From Janthinobacterium agaricidamnosum (GTDB lineage: Bacteria; Pseudomonadota; Gammaproteobacteria; Burkholderiales; Burkholderiaceae_D), in contig NZ_CP033019.1 of assembly GCF_003667705.1 (NCBI RefSeq), forward strand, positions 3,100,001 to 3,164,000: a DNA stretch of 64,000 nt, written 5' to 3'. Positions 1 to 7,784 of the stretch are shown piece after piece. Numbering within the stretch: the stretch's first letter is position 1; each line of letters begins with the position of its first letter. Made by a program: the position numbers and the translations under genes. The notes beneath the pieces were generated by a model. It did no database searches. It was given only the letters and a program-made list of their open reading frames with translations, and had not been told where the DNA came from.

Positions 1-760
1 CGATCACGCCCGTCAGCACCACGCCCACCATCACCACGTCGAGGCGGAACATTTGCCGGCCCATTTCCATCATCTGGCCCAGGCCGCTGTCGGCGGCCAG
101 TAATTCCGCGCCCACCAGCACCATCCACGAACGCGACAGCGCGATGCGCATGCCCGTCAGCGCAGCCGGCACGATGGCGGGCAGGACGATCAAACGGATG
201 CGCTGCCAGCGCGAGAAGCAATACACTTGCGCTACCTCAAAGTAACGCTGCGACAAGTTGCGGATGGCGTCATGCACGGCCAGCGCCACGATGAAGAAGC
301 TGGCCTTGGCCACGATAAACACCTTGAAACTCTCGCCTATGCCGAACAGCAAGATAAACAAAGGGATCAGGGCGACGGTCGGCAGCTGGCGCAGGATATT
401 GAACGTGGGATCGACATAGCTGCGCAAGCCTGGCGACAGGCCCAGCAGGACGCCGAAGGCCAGGCCCGCGCTGGCGCCCAGGCCGAAACCGGCCAGCAGG
501 CGGAACAGGCTGATGCCCAGGTGCTGGCCCAGTTCTCCGCTTTCGGCCAGGTCCGCCGCCGTCAGCAGAACTTGCCACGGCGACATCAAGATGTGCGCAG
601 GCATCCATTCGAAGGTGGTGGCGATGCTCCACAGCAGCAGCAAGGCCAGCGGCGACGCCCACACGGACCAGGGCGAGCGCACAAAGCGCCGCAGCCAGGG
701 AATGGACGCCGCATGCGCAGGCGCACAAGAGCGCGGCAAGGCGACAGTGAGGGAAGTCAT
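1..760 (-). CDS. SsuC-like ABC transporter permease, 3' end off window
   Basis: Inner-membrane permease of a nitrate/sulfonate/taurine-type ABC importer. The visible 253 residues show an N-terminal membrane segment (ASPLALLLLWS), further hydrophobic spans and the conserved cytoplasmic EAA-type loop region that contacts the ATPase (LPAIVPAALTGMRIALSRSW). The start ATG overlaps the TGA of the upstream substrate-binding protein gene (ATGA), so the two are translationally coupled. The C-terminus and presumably the ATPase gene lie beyond base 1. Sulfonate or sulfate-ester uptake is inferred from the neighbouring monooxygenases and the sigma-54 promoter of the operon. The exact substrate cannot be read from sequence. 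Confidence 0.88.
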   Translation of the reverse strand, partial: MTSLTVALPRSCAPAHAASIPWLRRFVRSPWSVWASPLALLLLWSIATTFEWMPAHILMSPWQVLLTAADLAESGELGQHLGISLFRLLAGFGLGASAGLAFGVLLGLSPGLRSYVDPTFNILRQLPTVALIPLFILLFGIGESFKVFIVAKASFFIVALAVHDAIRNLSQRYFEVAQVYCFSRWQRIRLIVLPAIVPAALTGMRIALSRSWMVLVGAELLAADSGLGQMMEMGRQMFRLDVVMVGVVLTGVI

Positions 761-1830
761 GGCGCCCAGTACGTTTGCAATTTCAGCTGCGCCAGCGCCT
801 GGTTGACGAACTGGGGCGCGAACAGGCTGTCGACTTGCAGGGGCCGCCCGATCAGGCCCGCGCTCTTCGCATATGCCGCCTCGCCCAGGTAATGCTGGCG
901 CAGGCTGGCCGTGAACAATGGCGACCAGCGCGCCTGCCACGGCGTATGGTCGCCTGCCAGTTCGCGCCGCACGACGCTTTCCACCTGGCCCGCCGCCGCC
1001 TCCGTGCGCACGTATTCGTCTTCGCCACCGGCGCCGGCGGCCCGGTGGTGCTCGCGCACATAGGCCGTCACCACCAGCTGGGCCAGCTGCGGCCAGCGTT
1101 GCAGGAAGCCGCTGTCGGCCCACAGTTCGGCGCGCATCTTCCAGTCCTGCGGCGGCGCCTTGCTGGACCAGATGATCTTGCCGACCTTTTTATCTTCCAG
1201 CAAAAAGGCGTCGCTGAGGGTAAAGAAGGCATCGGCGCCGCCCGTGGCCACGGCCGCCGCGCCCGCCTGCGGATTGAGGTTGAGGATTTTCACGTCGCGC
1301 AAAGTCATGCCATTCGCTTCCAGCAGGCGCGCGAACGGGTATTCCCACGGCCGGCCACGGTGCAGGGCGATCTTCTTGCCCTTCAGCTCCTTGATCGACT
1401 TCGCCGTGGAGCCGTTCGGCACCACCAGGTAAGTGTTGCTGAAGCTGCCGCCCGGCAAAATCAGCCGCGTCTGCAGGCCCGAGGCATTGGCGATGATCGA
1501 TGGCAGGTCGCCATACTGGGCCAGGTCGATCGAGTGGTTGGCAAACGCCTCGTTGACTTGCGTCGCCACGGAATTGGTGGTGACGGGCACCCATTCCAGC
1601 TTCACGCCCAGCTTGCCCAGTTCGGCCGCCAGCCAGCCTTGGGCGGCCACCTGGGCGGCCGAACCGGCAAACACGGTCTTGCCGGACGGCGCCGTGCGCG
1701 CCACGACGGCGATGCGCACGGCGGCCGGCAGCGGCTCGGCCGCCGCCGCGATGGCTGGCGCCAGCAGGCTGGCCGCCATTACGGCGACAGACAGCTTGCG
1801 CCAGCTCAAACCTAAGAATTTCAATGACAT
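757..1830 (-). CDS. ABC transporter periplasmic substrate-binding protein (SsuA/NitT/TauT type)
   Basis: Periplasmic binding protein of 357 aa, the usual size for SsuA-like proteins. The N-terminus is a Sec signal peptide (basic WRKLS, hydrophobic core, cleavage near AIAAAAEP). The NMT1/SsuA-like fold is suggested by the segments SIDLAQYGDLPSIIAN and ELKGKKIALHRGRPWEYPFARLL. It is the second gene of an operon: 22 bp after the class II aldolase gene, and overlapping the permease by 4 bp. It should deliver an organosulfur compound, probably an alkane- or arylsulfonate, to the permease. The role follows from family and context. The ligand is unknown. Confidence 0.85.
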   Translation of the reverse strand: MSLKFLGLSWRKLSVAVMAASLLAPAIAAAAEPLPAAVRIAVVARTAPSGKTVFAGSAAQVAAQGWLAAELGKLGVKLEWVPVTTNSVATQVNEAFANHSIDLAQYGDLPSIIANASGLQTRLILPGGSFSNTYLVVPNGSTAKSIKELKGKKIALHRGRPWEYPFARLLEANGMTLRDVKILNLNPQAGAAAVATGGADAFFTLSDAFLLEDKKVGKIIWSSKAPPQDWKMRAELWADSGFLQRWPQLAQLVVTAYVREHHRAAGAGGEDEYVRTEAAAGQVESVVRRELAGDHTPWQARWSPLFTASLRQHYLGEAAYAKSAGLIGRPLQVDSLFAPQFVNQALAQLKLQTYWAP

Positions 1831-1852
1831 TGCGGGCCTGTTCTAGTAAGGG

Positions 1853-2605
1853 TTACACCAGGTCGGTGGCAGGCAATAATGACAAGGCGCGCGCCGTGTC
1901 GATCAGCTTGCTCATCTTCCATTGCTGCAGCAGCACGCCGGGACCGAAGTCGCGCGAACCGCCGATGGCTTCGGCCGCGATCTGGATCTGCGCGCCCTCT
2001 TCCAGCAGCAGGATGAATTCGGCCAGCTTCAGCAAGCCCTGCTTGCCCCACACGGTGGCGCCGCCATTCGCTTCCAGGATGGCCGTCGCATGCGTATTGC
2101 GCGCGATTTCGCCGAGGATGAAATCGACTTCGGGCTGGCGGCGGTCGATATAGATGGGAATTTCACGGATCAGCTGGAAGCGCTGCACGGGCACATAGCG
2201 GATCGGCAGGGTGCGGTGCGTCTGCGCCCACGCACCCAGCGACGGCGAGTGCACGTGCGAGATCGACGTGACCTCGGGCCGCTCGCGGAACAGTTTCAGA
2301 TAGCGCGCGCCGCCGTTGTTGGCGTCGCCGAGCAGCACCGTGCCGTCCAGCGCCAGCACGGCCGCCTTCAGGGGCTGGCCGCGGCGGAACGGGCCCGGGT
2401 CGTTGACCACCACGACCTTGTCGCCGCCAGGGGTGCGTTCGACAAAGCCCACCGTGCCATTGGCCGTCAGGCTGCCCGTCTCGCGCAAGCCGTCGAAGGC
2501 GATCTGCGCATCGCGCCGCACCTGTTCCACGAAGGCCAGTTCGGCCGCCGTCAGATCCTGGGTTTGTACTTGCTCTGGTGCTTGTGCTTGTGCCACGTCC
2601 GTCAT
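1853..2605 (-). CDS. Class II aldolase/adducin family protein heading the importer operon
   Basis: A 250-residue cytoplasmic class II aldolase/adducin domain protein. The metal-binding HVHSP motif is visible, followed by a second His/Glu-bearing region (RNTHATAILEANGGATVWG). I chose the start at 2605 because GGAG lies 6-7 bases upstream; an in-frame ATG at 2617 would add four residues. Family members cleave or epimerise phosphorylated sugars or act on related carbonyl compounds. Its position as first gene of a sigma-54-driven sulfonate importer operon suggests it processes the carbon product left after desulfonation. That is inference. The promoter is at 2657-2672. Confidence 0.8.
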   Translation of the reverse strand: MTDVAQAQAPEQVQTQDLTAAELAFVEQVRRDAQIAFDGLRETGSLTANGTVGFVERTPGGDKVVVVNDPGPFRRGQPLKAAVLALDGTVLLGDANNGGARYLKLFRERPEVTSISHVHSPSLGAWAQTHRTLPIRYVPVQRFQLIREIPIYIDRRQPEVDFILGEIARNTHATAILEANGGATVWGKQGLLKLAEFILLLEEGAQIQIAAEAIGGSRDFGPGVLLQQWKMSKLIDTARALSLLPATDLV

Positions 2606-2656
2606 GTCATGCTCCATTCTTGAGGTTGAGGTACGAATCAGTCATGCCTCTACTTT

Positions 2657-2672
2657 CGCAAGACGCGTGCCA
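2657..2672 (-). promoter_or_regulatory. Sigma-54 -24/-12 promoter of the aldolase-importer operon
   Basis: Read on the minus strand the sequence is TGGCACG-CGTC-TTGCG, matching the sigma-54 consensus TGGCACG-N4-TTGCA at every position but the last, with the strict GG-N10-GC spacing. The -12 GC lies 53 bp from the ATG at 2605. The 17-bp elements at 2701-2738 sit about 30 bp upstream of the -24 GG. Confidence 0.85.
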
Positions 2673-2700
2673 GCGCCGGGGCCGTACAAATGACGGAGCG

Positions 2701-2738
2701 CTGCTGCCTGTGCAACAGCGGCTGCTGGCATGGCAGCA
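2701..2738. promoter_or_regulatory. Two 17-bp putative activator-binding elements (CTGYTG-N4-GGCAGCA)
   Basis: The first copy, on the minus strand across 2702-2718, reads CTGTTG-CACA-GGCAGCA. The second, on the plus strand at 2722-2738, reads CTGCTG-GCAT-GGCAGCA. The same element occurs at the TonB receptor promoter and the monooxygenase promoter. Binding by the SfnR-like protein encoded at 9101-10291 is inferred from genomic association and from the position upstream of a -24/-12 promoter. Confidence 0.6.
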
Positions 2739-2739
2739 G

Positions 2740-2754
2740 TGGTACGGATATGCA
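2740..2754 (+). promoter_or_regulatory. Degenerate sigma-54-like promoter facing the broken DszB-like gene
   Basis: TGGTACG-GAT-ATGCA resembles a -24/-12 promoter, but the GG-to-GC spacing is 9 instead of 10. A one-base spacer change normally abolishes sigma-54 promoter function. It points at the pseudogene starting at 2865, so promoter and gene may be decaying together. This is weak evidence from a single short match. Confidence 0.3.
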
Positions 2755-2780
2755 CTGTCTACCAGCCAGCAAGCGCGGTT

Positions 2781-2809
2781 CGGGGTCTGACCCGGCGGGT
2801 CAGACCCCG
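2781..2809. repeat. Dispersed GGGGTCAGACCC-type palindrome, copy 1
   Basis: Perfect 13-bp inverted arms around a 3-base loop (GGC). The core is GGGGTCTGACCC with its reverse complement. Four more members of this family occur in the window, at 13323, 19383, 42604 and 62497, all in gaps between genes. Function is unknown; it behaves like a REP-type intergenic repeat. Confidence 0.85.
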
Positions 2810-2864
2810 GCAGCAGGCATGTTTCGTGCAGCGTTCGGTCTTCCTCACCTTACCAAGGAATCCC

Positions 2865-3873
2865 ATGACCACCGCAACCGCCCCCGCCGTCGATACCGTC
2901 TGGTTCACCCGCTGCCCCGTGCCCACGGCCACGGGCCTGGCCTATAAACTGGGCTGGCTGGACGAAGAATTCGCCCGCGACGGCATCGCCTTGAAGACGC
3001 TGCAGGAAGTGGGCGGCGAGCTGGCGCGCCACCATTACGACCATGGCCTGTCCACGCTCGTGCGCGAAGGGGGCAACCTGCTGGCCTTGCCCGCGCGCGC
3101 GCAAGGAGCACCCACGCGCCTGATCGGCCTGACGTGGATCGATGAATGGCAAGCCATCCTCGTGCGCCCCGGTTCCGGCATCGCCACGCCCGCGCAGCTG
3201 CAGGGCAAGCGGCTGGCGCTGCCCGTGTTCCGCGCCGAAGACTTGCGCGAGAACCGGCGCGGGCGCAGCATCGCGCGCGGCATGAGCCTGGCCGGCTACA
3301 AGGGCGTGCTGGCGTCGGCCGGCCTCACGCTCGACGATGTGCGGCTGGTGGAAGTGGGTGCCGACGCCCAGGCATCGGCCAATCTGGGCGCGGGCCTGTG
3401 GCAAGGCATAGGCCCGCGCGGCGGGGCTGGAAGTGGCCATCGACATCGACGCCCTGCCCGACCGGCGCTTCCGCGTCAACAACGGCACGCCGCGCCCGAT
3501 CACCGTGCATGCAACCATGCTGGAACAGCATTTCGAGCTGGTCGTGCGCTTTTTGACGCAGACCTTGCGCGCCGCGCACTGGGCGCGCAGCCACAAAGAA
3601 GAGGTGCTGGCCATCCTGCAGGGCGAGACGCGGGCCGGCGCCGACGCCGTGGCCGAAGCCTACCGCGACGGTTTTCACCTGACCCTGGCGCCCGACCTGT
3701 CCGACGACAAGGTGGCGCTGTTCCGCCAGCAGAAGGATTTTCAATTGCAGCACGGTTTTCTCGACCGCGACGTCGATATCGACAGCTGGATCGACCGCCG
3801 GCCATTGGAAGAGGCCCAGCGGCGGCTGGAGGCGCTGCTGCGGCTGGAGGCGCTGCTGCGGGTGGCGGCGTAG
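2865..3873 (+). pseudogene. DszB/SsuA-like cytoplasmic binding-protein homologue, frameshifted
   Basis: ATG 2865 follows a good ribosome site (AAGGAA, 4-base spacer). Codons read well from MTTATAPAVDTVWFTRCPVP to about 3408 (GLWQGI), and coherent protein resumes in another frame from about 3412 (ARAAGLEVAIDID) to the TAG at 3871. The family resembles ABC-type binding proteins lacking a signal peptide, such as the desulfinase DszB. Homologues as I recall them carry a conserved stretch just before the ARA segment that is missing here, so a short out-of-frame deletion fits better than a single-base slip. A sequencing error remains possible. It lies between the sigma-54 importer operon and the TonB receptor. 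Confidence 0.65.
3823..3858 (+). repeat. 18-bp exact tandem duplication at the 3' end of the pseudogene
   Basis: The unit CGGCTGGAGGCGCTGCTG occurs twice back to back and adds six residues (RLEALL) to the C-terminus of the DszB-like reading frame. In-frame slippage in a gene already frameshifted upstream fits relaxed selection. Confidence 0.8.
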
Positions 3874-3880
3874 TGGTGTT

Positions 3881-3953
3881 GTCGGCTTACGCTGCGCTAA
3901 GCCGACCTACCGCTGCGCTGAGCCGACCTACCGCTGCGCTGAGCCGACCTACT
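3881..3953. repeat. Intergenic GTCGGCTTA/TAAGCCGAC repeat with three tandem 21-bp units
   Basis: A GTCGGCTTAC half is followed by three consecutive 21-bp units (3891-3911, 3912-3932, 3933-3953), each ending in AGCCGACCTAC. The first unit pairs with the leading half-site. A related element with the same GTCGGCTTA and TAAGCCGAC arms lies at 37233-37320. Confidence 0.8.
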
Positions 3954-3960
3954 GGAAGAA

Positions 3961-3991
3961 AAAATGGCCGGCGAGTTTGCCGGCCTTTTTT
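3961..3991. terminator. Bidirectional rho-independent terminator
   Basis: Stem GGCCGGC (3966-3972) pairs with GCCGGCC (3979-3985) across a 6-base loop, flanked by an A-tract on the left and six T on the right. It serves the TonB receptor gene (stop at 4009) on the minus strand and could end transcription from the plus-strand pseudogene. Confidence 0.8.
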
Positions 3992-4008
3992 ACCTCAGGC
4001 AGTCACGC

Positions 4009-6381
4009 TCAGAACTGCACCGTGTACGACGCGCCCACCGTGCGGCCCTGGCCGATGATGACGGTGTCGCCGTTGACGGCGCCCGGCACGAAGCTGGTCA
4101 AGGTGTGGTTGCGGTAGACCTTATCGGCCAGGTTGTTCGCATATGCCGTGATCCGCTGCTTGCCGCCCGGGAGCACGTACGACAGGCGGGCATTGGCCAG
4201 CGCGAAGCCGCCCTGGTTCAGCAAGCCGCGCGCGTCGCTTTGCGGGTCGACATAGTAGTACTGCTTCGACGTATAGCGCACGTCGCCGCTGAAGACCAGC
4301 TGCGCGCCATTGCCCAGCGGGTAGCGGTAGTCGGCCGCCAGCAGCGCCGTCACGTGGGGCGAGCGCACGAATTCGTTGCCGGAGCGGTCGCCGCCATTGT
4401 TCTGGATGGCGAAATCGTCGAATTCCGTGCGCAGCAGGCCCAGGTTGGCGTTGATGTGCAGGTTGTCCGTCGGCTGCGCCTCGATCTCGAATTCCGCGCC
4501 GTTCACGTGGGCCTTGCGCACGTTTTGCAGGTAATTGACGCTTTGCGTGGGGTCGCCGTTGTACACGCCCGTGATATTGACCTGCACGTTCTTGTAATCA
4601 TAGTGAAAAACGTTGGCGTTGAAATTCAAGCGCCCGTCCAGCCATTCGGACTTGATGCCCGCCTCGAACGAGTTCAGGGTTTCCGGCTTCACCGTATTGA
4701 GCGCCCGCACGTCCGTGGCGCTCGTGTTGTAGCCGCCCGACTTGATGCCGTGCGCGTATTTCAGGTAGCCGCGCAGGGTGCGGCTGAAGCGGTATTCGGG
4801 CGTCACGTCATACGTCAGCGCGTTCCACGTGGTCGATGGATTCGACGTGAAATTGTTGTTGGCCACGGAGGCGGCCGTGTAATTGCCGCCCCGGACCGTG
4901 TTCCACCAGCTGGCCGCGTCGCCGAACGTCACCGTGTTCGATGCGGCCTGCACGCGCTGCAAGTCCAGGTCCTTGGTTTCCGTGGTCCAGCGCAAGCCAA
5001 ACGTGGACAGCAGCTGCTCGCTGAAGTTGACGGTCGTGCTGCCGAAGATGGCCGCGCTGCGCGCCTTGTGCTGGTAAATGGTACGGTTGTAGCCAACGGG
5101 CTGGGTGCTGCCCGCCAGCGCCGGCACGGTACCGTTGGGCAGGCGCGCGCCGGCCGCATCGGCATCGATCTTTTCATTGAAGTAGAACAGACCCGCCACC
5201 CAGCTCACGGCGCCGTTCTGCGGCGACGTCAGGCGCAGCTCCTGCGACACTTGTCGGCTGCTGGCCTTGGAACGGCTGCGGCCCACTTCCAGCGGCGTAT
5301 TGTCGCTGTCGCCCGTGGCCTCGTTCCTGAAATTTTCATAGCCCGTGATGGAAGTGAGGGTCAGTTCGCCCAGCGCATATTCGAGGTTCAGCTGGGCGCC
5401 GCCCTGTTTCACGTCGCTGTCGGCCGGCGCATTCGTGCTCACGTCGTCGGGATTGGTGCTGGGGACGTAGCCGTTGCGGTACACGCCATTGGCGCCATAG
5501 CTGGCCACGGTGGTGGTGGCGCCCTTGGTCGTGTAGTCGCGGTAATGCAGGTTCAGATTCGCCGTCAGGTCGCGCCCGATCAGGGCCTTGAGCTGGCCGC
5601 GGATGGCGCTGTCCTTGAGTTTTCCATCGCGTTCGCCCGTAAACTGGTTGCGGAAGCGGCCCCTGTCCTGCTGCTCCGTATGGAAGGACAGCCGCCCCGC
5701 CAGCACCTCGTCGACAAGCGCGCCGCCGATGGCGCCTTCGGCCACGGTGGTGTCGTAGCTGCCGTAGTCGAGCTTGGCGTAGCCGCTGGACTTGAACGAG
5801 GGTTTGCGCGAGATCACGTTGATGGCGCCACCCGTCGTGTTCTTGCCCCACAGGGTGCCTTGCGGGCCGCGCAGCACTTCCACCCGGTCCAGGTCGAACA
5901 GGGGAAAGCCCGTGGCGCTGGAATTGCTGATGTAGACGTCATCGAGGTAGAAGCCGACGGGATTCGGAAAGTCCACCTGCTGCTGGCCCGCACCCACGCC
6001 GCGTATCCACCAGCGCGGGCGGCCGTGCTGCTGCGTGCCGGCCGAGGCGTTCGGTACGTAATTGAGGATTTCGCTGGCCGAGCGGCCGATGCCCGTGTCG
6101 AGCAGCTCCTTGCCACCCAGGACCGTGATCGCGCTGGGCACCTTCTGCGCCGATTCTTCGCGCTTTTGCGCCGTCACCGTCACCGATTGCAGCGAGGCGC
6201 CCTCGCCGGTGCCATTCGCGTCAGCCGCAGCGATGACATCGGCGCCAGGCGTTTCCGCATGGGCCAACCCTGGGGCGAGCATCAGGCCGCCGATGGCGAA
6301 GGCCGAGCGCAGCGCGCGGCGCACTGGCGTCAAATGAAGAGGAGATGGGGAGAAGGCGGCAGGGGCAGTCGAACGGCGCAT
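4009..6381 (-). CDS. TonB-dependent outer-membrane receptor of the sulfur island
   Basis: A 790-residue TonB-dependent receptor. It has a signal peptide (cleavage near GLAHAETP), a TonB-box-like segment SVTVTAQKRE, a plug domain (SAITVLGG through VEVLRGPQGTLWGKNTTGGAINVI, quoted as end motifs) and a beta-barrel ending in the aromatic residue of SYTVQF. There is no STN signalling domain, so it is a transporter rather than a transducer. It lies between monooxygenase and importer genes and has its own sigma-54 promoter at 6433-6448. Import of a sulfonate or sulfate ester too large for porins is therefore more likely than siderophore uptake; that is inference. The start at 6381 has AAGGA about 10 bases upstream. 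Confidence 0.9.
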   Translation of the reverse strand: MRRSTAPAAFSPSPLHLTPVRRALRSAFAIGGLMLAPGLAHAETPGADVIAAADANGTGEGASLQSVTVTAQKREESAQKVPSAITVLGGKELLDTGIGRSASEILNYVPNASAGTQQHGRPRWWIRGVGAGQQQVDFPNPVGFYLDDVYISNSSATGFPLFDLDRVEVLRGPQGTLWGKNTTGGAINVISRKPSFKSSGYAKLDYGSYDTTVAEGAIGGALVDEVLAGRLSFHTEQQDRGRFRNQFTGERDGKLKDSAIRGQLKALIGRDLTANLNLHYRDYTTKGATTTVASYGANGVYRNGYVPSTNPDDVSTNAPADSDVKQGGAQLNLEYALGELTLTSITGYENFRNEATGDSDNTPLEVGRSRSKASSRQVSQELRLTSPQNGAVSWVAGLFYFNEKIDADAAGARLPNGTVPALAGSTQPVGYNRTIYQHKARSAAIFGSTTVNFSEQLLSTFGLRWTTETKDLDLQRVQAASNTVTFGDAASWWNTVRGGNYTAASVANNNFTSNPSTTWNALTYDVTPEYRFSRTLRGYLKYAHGIKSGGYNTSATDVRALNTVKPETLNSFEAGIKSEWLDGRLNFNANVFHYDYKNVQVNITGVYNGDPTQSVNYLQNVRKAHVNGAEFEIEAQPTDNLHINANLGLLRTEFDDFAIQNNGGDRSGNEFVRSPHVTALLAADYRYPLGNGAQLVFSGDVRYTSKQYYYVDPQSDARGLLNQGGFALANARLSYVLPGGKQRITAYANNLADKVYRNHTLTSFVPGAVNGDTVIIGQGRTVGASYTVQF

Positions 6382-6432
6382 GGGTGATTATCCTTGAGTA
6401 AAGTCAAAACGCGAGATGGTGATGACCTATAT

Positions 6433-6448
6433 TGCAAGTGGCGTGCCC
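6433..6448 (-). promoter_or_regulatory. Sigma-54 -24/-12 promoter of the TonB receptor
   Basis: The minus strand reads GGGCACG-CCAC-TTGCA. Only the first base differs from TGGCACG-N4-TTGCA, and the GG-N10-GC spacing is exact. The -12 GC is 53 bp from the ATG at 6381, the same distance as in the importer operon. Confidence 0.88.
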
Positions 6449-6516
6449 GCTGCCGCAGCGCAGCAAAATGGAAGTTAAGTGCTTGATTTCAAAGGGAGAC
6501 TATCATCATGGTAGTG

Positions 6517-6594
6517 CTGTTGATTTGGCAGCAGCGCCGCCGCCGCGTGCTGCCTGCGCGACAGCAGTCGGTGGCGCTGCTGTCGCGGCAACAG
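6517..6594. promoter_or_regulatory. Cluster of three 17-bp putative activator sites upstream of the TonB receptor
   Basis: Site 1 at 6517-6533 on the plus strand is CTGTTG-ATTT-GGCAGCA. Site 2 at 6548-6564 on the minus strand is CTGTCG-CGCA-GGCAGCA. Site 3 at 6578-6594 on the minus strand is CTGTTG-CCGC-GACAGCA. They lie 70-150 bp upstream of the -24 element, the usual distance for enhancer-type activators. They also fill the gap behind the stop codon of the SsuD-like gene at 6604. Confidence 0.6.
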
Positions 6595-6603
6595 GGGAAA
6601 GGA

Positions 6604-7758
6604 TCAGGCGGCACGCAGCAGTGCCGCCGTGTGGCCGCGCACGAGCGGCAGCACTTCCTCGCCCACCCTGTACGCTTCTTCCAGGTGCGGCGTGCTGGCC
6701 AGGATGAAGGCGTCGGCGCCCAGCTGCACCAGCTCGTCCAGGCGTTCGGCCACCTGCTGGTAGCTGCCGACGATGCCCTGCGTCTGCCCGCCGCGCAGCA
6801 GATTGAAGCCGGACCAGATATTCGGCGCCGTGATCAAGTCCTTGTAGCTGTTCAAGGTGGTCGGGCGGTTGCCCCGCTGGCGCGCCGCGCCCACGGAATC
6901 GCCGCCATCGGTGCCGAGGAACTGGCGTAGGGTGGCCGCATCGACGGCCTCAAAGCCCTTGCGCACCTCGTCCCACGCTTCTTCTTCCGTGGCGCGGGCG
7001 ACGATGTCGACGCGCACGGCGCACTTGATCTTGCGCCCCAGCAGCGCCGTCTTTTCCTGCACGCGGGCGAATTTCTCGCGCAGCTGCTCGAACGGTTCCA
7101 GCCACGTCAGGTAGTAATCGGCGTGCTTCGAGGCCGAACCGAGGGCCGCGTCGGACGAGCCGGAAAAATAGATCTCGGGGAAGTCCTGTTCGGACAACGG
7201 CGTGGCCAGGCCCGCGTCTTCCACCTGGTAGAACTTGCCCTGGTAGGAAAACGGTCCGCCGCGCCACACACCGCGCACCACGTCAAGGAATTCCGTCGTG
7301 CGCGTGTAGCGGTCGTCGTGGCCGGCCGCATCGCCCCACCACAGCTGTGCCGGGCCGCCGCCGCCCGTGATGACGTTGTACAGGGCGCGGCCGCCCGTGG
7401 CCCGCTGCAGGCTGGCCGTCATGCGCGCGGCCACCACGGGGTTCAGAAAGCCGGGCTGGAACGGGATCATGAAGCGGAAAGTGCGCGTTTCGCGCGCCAG
7501 CAGCGCGGAAATGGCCCACGGTTCATCCGTCATGGGAAACGACGGGATCAGGCCGCCCTGGAAGCCCGATAGCTCGGCCGCGCGGGCGATCTCCGCCAGG
7601 TAGTCGATATACGTAAAACCGTCGGCGCCACCACCACCGAGGCCGGCCTGGCGCAGGTTGTCATTGCCGGGAAACCAGTCGCCGCGAAACGGCGTGCGGG
7701 CGCGGTGCGAACTTGGTTCGCCATGCGTGGGGATGCGCCAGAAAAAATCGATTGCCAT
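6604..7758 (-). CDS. SsuD-like FMNH2-dependent alkanesulfonate monooxygenase
   Basis: A 384-residue bacterial-luciferase-family flavin monooxygenase, close to the 381 aa of E. coli SsuD. SsuD-like landmarks are visible: RATGGRALYNVITGGG near the flavin site, DYYLTWLEP, the DSVGAARQRGN loop corresponding to the active-site Arg loop, and the C-terminal PHLEEAYRVGEEVLP. It would release sulfite from alkanesulfonates using reduced FMN. No SsuE-type reductase is visible, so FMNH2 must come from elsewhere. It is the second gene of an operon, 26 bp after the gene at 7785-8867, driven by the promoter at 8938-8953. Confidence 0.85.
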   Translation of the reverse strand: MAIDFFWRIPTHGEPSSHRARTPFRGDWFPGNDNLRQAGLGGGGADGFTYIDYLAEIARAAELSGFQGGLIPSFPMTDEPWAISALLARETRTFRFMIPFQPGFLNPVVAARMTASLQRATGGRALYNVITGGGGPAQLWWGDAAGHDDRYTRTTEFLDVVRGVWRGGPFSYQGKFYQVEDAGLATPLSEQDFPEIYFSGSSDAALGSASKHADYYLTWLEPFEQLREKFARVQEKTALLGRKIKCAVRVDIVARATEEEAWDEVRKGFEAVDAATLRQFLGTDGGDSVGAARQRGNRPTTLNSYKDLITAPNIWSGFNLLRGGQTQGIVGSYQQVAERLDELVQLGADAFILASTPHLEEAYRVGEEVLPLVRGHTAALLRAA

Positions 7759-7784
7759 GTGAAGTACTCCTTGGTAAGTTAGAT

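Noticed and set aside
3964..6387. An 807-codon plus-strand open frame opposite the TonB receptor
   Set aside because: Antisense artefact. The minus strand encodes signal peptide, plug and barrel in full.
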